A stretch of 64,000 nucleotides of DNA from Datnioides undecimradiatus. Taxonomy: Eukaryota > Chordata > Actinopteri > Lobotiformes > Datnioididae. The stretch spans positions 372,001-436,000 of the forward strand of contig WARS01002853.1 in NCBI GenBank assembly GCA_008933995.1, written 5' to 3'. The number at the start of each line of letters is the position of its first letter. Position 1 is the stretch's first letter. The position numbers and the translations under genes were made by a program. Shown in pieces: positions 60,404 to 64,000 of this stretch. The notes beneath the pieces were generated by a model, which was given only the letters and a program-made list of their open reading frames with translations, searched no databases and was not told the origin of the DNA.

Positions 60404-61006
60404 TGACAAGGCCGGTTTTTGAACCCAATTGCACGACTCGTATTCAGGGAGCAAGTTCAAAAACTTTTTATTTACAAAGTGCAACTAAAAATCACTCAAA
60501 AATGAGGAAATACTACAAAGTAACAAATTAACTGAGATGGCAAAATCTCTAGCCAAAAAAAAAAAAACGCTGAGGCAAGAAACAAAAAATCACTCTAAGA
60601 GAGGCAAAAACGAAATCCACAAGCCACATGGGCAAATAACAAAAAATCACTCTGAAGGCGAGGCACCACCAAAAAGCAAACAATGTCACAAACAAAATCT
60701 TACAGACTTGAATTTCTAAACAGAGCAGGGAATTTTAACAAGGCAGGACGCTGGTTCTTGGATCACACTGACACGACGAACTGGCACGAGACAGGGGGAG
60801 ACGCAGACTTATATACACAATAGGATACGGGGAACAGGTGGAAACAATCAGGTCGGGGAAGATAATCAGACAAGCGGGAACCACAAGAGGAAGGGTAAGC
60901 CACCTGAAACGAGAGGGGAGTTAGATCTTTCAAAATAAAACGGGAAGTCACAAGACACGACAGAAACCAAATCAAACCAACTTGACCATCAAGTTACACC
61001 ATGACA
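60404..61006 (-). mobile_element. Solo LTR (603 bp) with 5-bp target duplication
   Basis: Begins TGACAAGG and ends CATGACA, so on the minus strand it reads TGTCATGG...CCTTGTCA with the same terminal words as the LTR at 40151-40617. An exact AGAAT duplication flanks it. The minus strand has a TATATAAG box at 60810-60817 and an AATAAA at about 60466-60471, in the right order for promoter and poly(A) signal. No internal region or second LTR is present, which is the normal product of LTR-LTR recombination. Apart from the termini its sequence differs from the other LTR, so it is a related but distinct family. Confidence 0.85.
60810..60817 (-). promoter_or_regulatory. TATA box of the solo LTR
   Basis: TATATAAG on the minus strand, about 190 bases into the LTR from its 5' end. 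Followed downstream by GC-richer sequence. Confidence 0.5.
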
Positions 61007-61011
61007 AGAAT
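61007..61011. repeat. Target-site duplication AGAAT, right copy
   Basis: Exact match to 60399-60403. Confidence 0.85.
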
Positions 61012-61345
61012 GCAAGTTTCTTCTCAATTATTGAGAAAAAGAAGAATCTTCATTGTCACCAAATGAAATCACTTTAGAATGATTCTCCTCATTGACATCG
61101 TCTCAGTATTTCAGTTGATGTTGCCCATTGAAATGACTCCAACATGTGACACTTACATACAGTCATTAGTCATGACAATGCACAGGTTACAATAATGCTA
61201 GAGACTTGCCAAAAATAGTATTGGTCAGCAAGAAACAAGTGATCTGGAAGAGTTACACCAATTTGATCTTCACACGGTAAAATTCAGACATGAGCTACCC
61301 AAACAAGTAGCACTTGCTGTGTTCACAACTAAAGTTAAGGCTGAT
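61012..61345. other. Short non-coding spacer before the gypsy pol
   Basis: No gene recognised. The gypsy homology starts abruptly near 61,346, within the RT, without its upstream half. Confidence 0.55.
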
Positions 61346-61347
61346 GT

Positions 61348-62103
61348 ATGGACCTTCGCAACGCATATCATTTAGTTAGAATAAGAGTGGGAGATGAGTG
61401 GAAGACGGGGTTTAATACACCAAATGGTCATTACGAGTACTTAGTCATGCCTTTTGGGCTCACAAATGCACCAGCTGTGTTCCAGGCCATGGTAAATGAT
61501 GTTCTTAGAGACTTTCTCGACCGTTTTGTTTATGTGTACATTGATGACATTCTCATTTACTCCCCTGACCTAGAAACACACAGAGAACATGTTACCCAAG
61601 TACTGAAAAGACTGCTAGATAACCAATTATATATCAAAGCAGAAAAACATTCCTTCCATGCCGACACCGTCTCCTTCCTGGGCTTCATAGTAGCCCCTGG
61701 GAGAGTGCAGATGGACCCGGCTAAAATTAGCGCTGTGGCTGATTGGCCCACACCTGATAGCTGCAAAAAGGTTCAGAAGTTCCTCAGGTTTGCTATAAAG
61801 TGCTATAAATCCATGCTCTTACTTCTCCTCAGGTGCGGTTTCACTGGTCTCCGGAGGCGGAGACAGCCTTCCAGACCATCAAGTGCCACTTCAACTCCAC
61901 CCCCATCCTCACTATGCCAGATCCTCAGCGGCAGTGTGTGGTTGAAGTTGATGCTTCCAACAAGGGGATCGGGGCAGTCCTCTCACAATGATCGGAGCAG
62001 GATGGGAAAATGCGGCTGTCCAAGGCGGAGAGGAACTATGACATCGGCAACTGGGGGCTGCTGGCGGTCAAGGTTGCCTTGGAGGAGTGGAGACACTGGC
62101 TAG
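61348..62103 (+). pseudogene. Gypsy reverse transcriptase / RNase H, broken
   Basis: The RT part reads [20 protein letters not shown], then [14 protein letters not shown], then the catalytic YIDDILIYS at about 61537-61563, then [14 protein letters not shown]. The frame is continuous to about 61,790, where the connection domain is disrupted. RNase H continues in another frame, with [17 protein letters not shown] (first acidic residue) then a TGA at about 61,989, and [14 protein letters not shown] (second acidic block) beyond. Further on, DALSRLYNPEP appears after a deletion of the segment that normally precedes it. The open frame listed to 62103 is non-native after about 61,800. Confidence 0.85.
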
Positions 62104-62406
62104 AGGGGGCTAACCATCCATTCATAGACTGATCACAAGAAACTCGAATACATTAGAAAAGCTAAGAGACTCAATTCTCACCAGGCCAGGTGGGCACTGT
62201 TTTTTAACATAAAAACTGACGCTCTGTCTCGACTCTACAACCCCGAGCCTGTTGCCAAGGAGCCAGAGCCTATCCTTCCGCTAACCTGTGTGGTAGGAGC
62301 GGTGACTTGGCAGACAGAAACTGAGATTAAGCAGACAAATGGTGAGGCTCCGCCACCTAGTGGGTGCCCGGAGAATCGACTGTTTGTTCCAGTTGAGTTG
62401 CGCCCA

Positions 62407-62411
62407 CAGGT
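62407..62411. repeat. Target-site duplication CAGGT, left copy
   Basis: Matches 63447-63451 exactly. Removing the insert plus one copy restores an uninterrupted gypsy frame across the junction, which supports these boundaries. Confidence 0.75.
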
Positions 62412-62655
62412 TCAATTTTCAATTCAGTTCAATTCAGTTTTATTTATATAGCGCCAATTCACAACAAAAGTCATCTCAGGGCACTTTACAAACAGAGCGG
62501 GTCTAGACCACACTCATTACTATTAATTACACCCAACAGTTCCACCATGAGCAAGCACTTGGCAACAGTGGCAAGGAAAAACTTCCTTTTAACAGGCAGA
62601 AACCTTGGGCAGATCCTGGCTCTAGGTGGACAGCCATCTGCCTTGACCGGTTGGG

Positions 62656-62659
<4 letters not shown>

Positions 62660-62705
<46 letters not shown>

Positions 62706-62722
62706 GAGAGAGAGAGAGAGAA
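62660..62722. repeat. (GA)n microsatellite in the LINE 3' UTR
   Basis: About 30 AG/GA units with a single interruption (agggag) near 62694. Its length is likely unstable. Confidence 0.95.
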
Positions 62723-63060
62723 GTACAATATAGAATAATGACAGCAAATGGCAGCAGAGGACATGGGGCAGGTCGGTGGAGCCACAGATCAGATGTTCAG
62801 CTCTGGAGCCACAGGTATCTGTAGAGAGGTACAGAGAGAGAGACCAGAGAGAAACAAGCACAGCAATAGGGGATAGAGGACACAGAGTTAATGGTTAATC
62901 TGTGATGGTTAAAATGAGTTTGAGGAGAGAAAGGGGAGAGGAGGAGTGTGGAGACGATCATGGGACGTCCCCCAGCAGCCTCGGGCCTATAGCAGCATAA
63001 CTAAGGGATGTTATGGAGGGGTAGTTTAGACCATGGTTGTAGTTCACATGGTGACTAGAG

Positions 63061-63446
63061 CTAGCTGTAAGCTTTGTCAAACAAGAAGGTTTTAAGCTTT
63101 AAAAGTAGAGAGGGTGTCTGCCTCTCAGACCCAGGGGGACGTAGCATCTCATTGAAGTACAATGGAGCTTGGCCATTAAGGGCCTTGTAGGTAAGGAGAA
63201 GGACTTTAAAATCTATTCTGGACTTTACAGGGAGCCAATGAAGAGAAGCTAAAACTGGAGAAATATGATCTCTCTTGCTAATTCCCATCAGAACCCTTGC
63301 AGCAGCATTTTGGATGAGCTGGAGGCCTCGCAGTGAGCTAGTCGGACAAGCCAACAACAAGGAATTACAATAGTCCAGCCTTGAGGTAACAAATACGTGG
63401 ACTAGCTTTTCGGCGTCACTTTTGGACAGGATACTCCTAATCTTAG
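63061..63446 (-). pseudogene. C-terminal RT region of the L2-like LINE
   Basis: The frame is continuous from the insertion edge to a stop. Motifs SRLDYCNSLL and SLHWLPV belong to the RT thumb/C-terminal domain of L2/CR1 elements. No RT catalytic motifs are present because of 5' truncation. The few codons upstream of 63446 in the same frame come from the gypsy flank. It is relatively undamaged compared with the copy at 24.2-24.7 kb, so it is younger. Confidence 0.8.
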
Positions 63447-63451
63447 CAGGT
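63447..63451. repeat. Target-site duplication CAGGT, right copy
   Basis: Exact copy of 62407-62411. Confidence 0.75.
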
Positions 63452-63660
63452 GATTCACTGGGCCCACACCTCACTGCTTTCCTGCAATCCGGGAGTTTGG
63501 AGGACAGTGTTCGTCATCTCTCGGAGGTTCTGGTGGCCATCCATGGAGCCGGAGGTCCGGGAGTACGTAGCGGCATGTTCAGTCTGCGCCCAAAATAAGA
63601 TGTCCTCCGGGTCACGCATGGGTACAACCACTCCCCATCCCCTCCAGACCATGGGCCGAC
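63452..63660 (+). pseudogene. Gypsy integrase zinc-binding domain (degraded)
   Basis: Reads HWAHTSLLSC, then [20 protein letters not shown], then AQNK. This is the HHCC domain of gypsy integrase. The second zinc-ligand His (expected in a CHPG motif) is Asn here, while both cysteines (AACSVC) remain. A frameshift at about 63,630 separates it from the catalytic core. Confidence 0.8.
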
Positions 63661-63987
63661 ATCTCCATGGACTTCATCATGGGGCTCCTGGTCTCTCAAG
63701 GTAACACCACTGTCGTCACAGTGGTGGACAGATTTTCCAAGATGGCTAGATTTATTGCTCTGCCGAAACTGCCCTCAGCCAAGGAAACAGCGGAGATCAT
63801 GATAAACAATGTTTTCAAGATTCATGGTTTTCCCAAGGACATTGTCTCTGACCGGGGGCCCCAGTTCGTGTCCCGGTTCTGGAGGGAGTTCTGTCGGCTC
63901 ATCGGAGCCAAGGCCAGCTTGACCTCTGGATATCACCCGGAGGCTAATGGCCAGACCGAACACCTAAACCAGCAACTTTGCAGGCAA
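63661..63987 (+). pseudogene. Gypsy integrase catalytic core, cut by a stop at the window edge
   Basis: The frame from 63667 starts [17 protein letters not shown] (first acidic residue, D2). It continues [16 protein letters not shown] and [18 protein letters not shown] (second Asp, at about 63848-63850), then [16 protein letters not shown] (Glu). All three catalytic acids are present, so this domain is the best preserved part of the element. A TGA at 63988-63990 replaces the following Arg/Leu-rich region. Integrase would insert the cDNA into chromosomal DNA. It is inactive here because upstream domains are broken. Confidence 0.85.
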
Positions 63988-64000
63988 TGAGCCAGGGGTG

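Larger units (their letters stand above)
62412..63446 (-). mobile_element. L2/CR1-like LINE 3' fragment inserted in the gypsy pol (minus strand)
   Basis: On the minus strand, starting at the right edge, it encodes the RT C-terminal region: AKIRSILSKSDAEKL, HVFVTSRLDYCNSLLL, LQLIQNAAARVLMG, ISPVLASLHWLPVKSRI, LLLTYKALNGQAPLYF. This is the typical L2-type tail, open for about 128 codons to a stop near 63,061. A 650-base untranslated region with a GA microsatellite follows. The 3' end is a short repeat (AATTGAACTG-like) next to 'ggcgctatataaataaaact'. The 5' end is truncated in RT, as usual for LINE insertions. The CAGGT duplication at both ends marks the insertion. Confidence 0.8.
61346..64000 (+). 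mobile_element. Ty3/gypsy retrotransposon pol, 5'-truncated, split by an L2 insertion, runs off window
   Basis: Domains in Ty3/gypsy order on the plus strand: RT from its catalytic half (61348), RNase H (about 61834-62150), tether and zinc-binding region (about 62200-62406, resuming 63452-63600) and integrase core (63660-63990). gag, protease and the first RT half are missing upstream, and no 5' LTR is seen. The window ends inside integrase, so the 3' LTR would lie to the right. Frameshifts, an internal deletion before the tether, and stops near 61,989 and 63,988 show that it is dead. Confidence 0.85.

Noticed and set aside
61990-62103. Last third of the 251-codon frame starting at 61348
   Set aside because: After about 61,800 the native RNase H sequence is in another frame, so this part is not real protein.
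62547-62861. Open frames through the GA microsatellite
   Set aside because: Arg-Glu or Leu-Ser repeats arise from the (GA)n tract in the LINE 3' UTR.
1-64000. CRISPR arrays, bacterial operons, rRNA or tRNA genes
   Set aside because: No regularly spaced repeats, ribosome-binding-site-led gene clusters or clover-leaf genes were seen, and the window is vertebrate nuclear DNA.

Overview
This is nuclear DNA from a bony fish, most probably a teleost. Every recognisable coding piece belongs to, or closely resembles, a transposon family common in fish: a Rex3/RTE LINE with a (GATG)n tail, L2/CR1-like LINEs, Ty3/gypsy elements, a BED-finger hAT, and a CACTA-like unit holding a fish SAMD3-like gene. 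The background is AT-rich with microsatellites. No complete host gene is visible. The only host-gene candidate is one short signal-peptide-like first exon on the minus strand (20710-20743) below a CpG-rich, TATA-containing block.

Layout. 1-20.6 kb is mostly unique non-coding DNA. It holds a broken Rex3 LINE (about 2.88-4.09 kb), a perfect 18-bp hairpin (9.83-9.87 kb) and a decayed copy of a common fish interspersed repeat (about 15.33-15.56 kb). 20.7-21.25 kb is the candidate promoter and first exon. 21.3-38.8 kb is non-coding, with relics of an L2 LINE (24.2-24.7 kb), a gypsy gag zinc knuckle (about 32.0 kb) and probable LTR-element debris (33.6 and 34.2-35.0 kb). 38,798-40,617 is a small LTR retrotransposon with a 5-bp target duplication, one full LTR, one truncated LTR and a Pro/Ser-rich gag-like ORF. 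About 41.1-50.4 kb is the most notable unit: a decayed two-gene block, with a transposase-like gene followed by a SAMD3-like multi-exon gene on the same strand. It is bounded by CACTGAAAAAAG inverted ends, which suggests a 9.3-kb CACTA/EnSpm-type element.

50.5-55.7 kb is largely non-coding, with a 61-bp direct repeat. 55.7-64 kb is a nest of elements: a LINE (minus strand) split by a 2.85-kb hAT transposon with a perfect 8-bp target duplication; a solo LTR (60,404-61,006) with a 5-bp duplication; and a gypsy pol running off the right edge, split by an L2-like LINE fragment with a 5-bp duplication.

The coding pieces do not form a host pathway. They are separate mobile elements, nearly all inactivated by frameshifts, stops or deletions. 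Nesting order gives relative ages: LINE before hAT, and gypsy before L2. Family names come from recalled sequence features, without database searches. Target duplications, terminal repeats, splice sites and lesions were read directly from the sequence.
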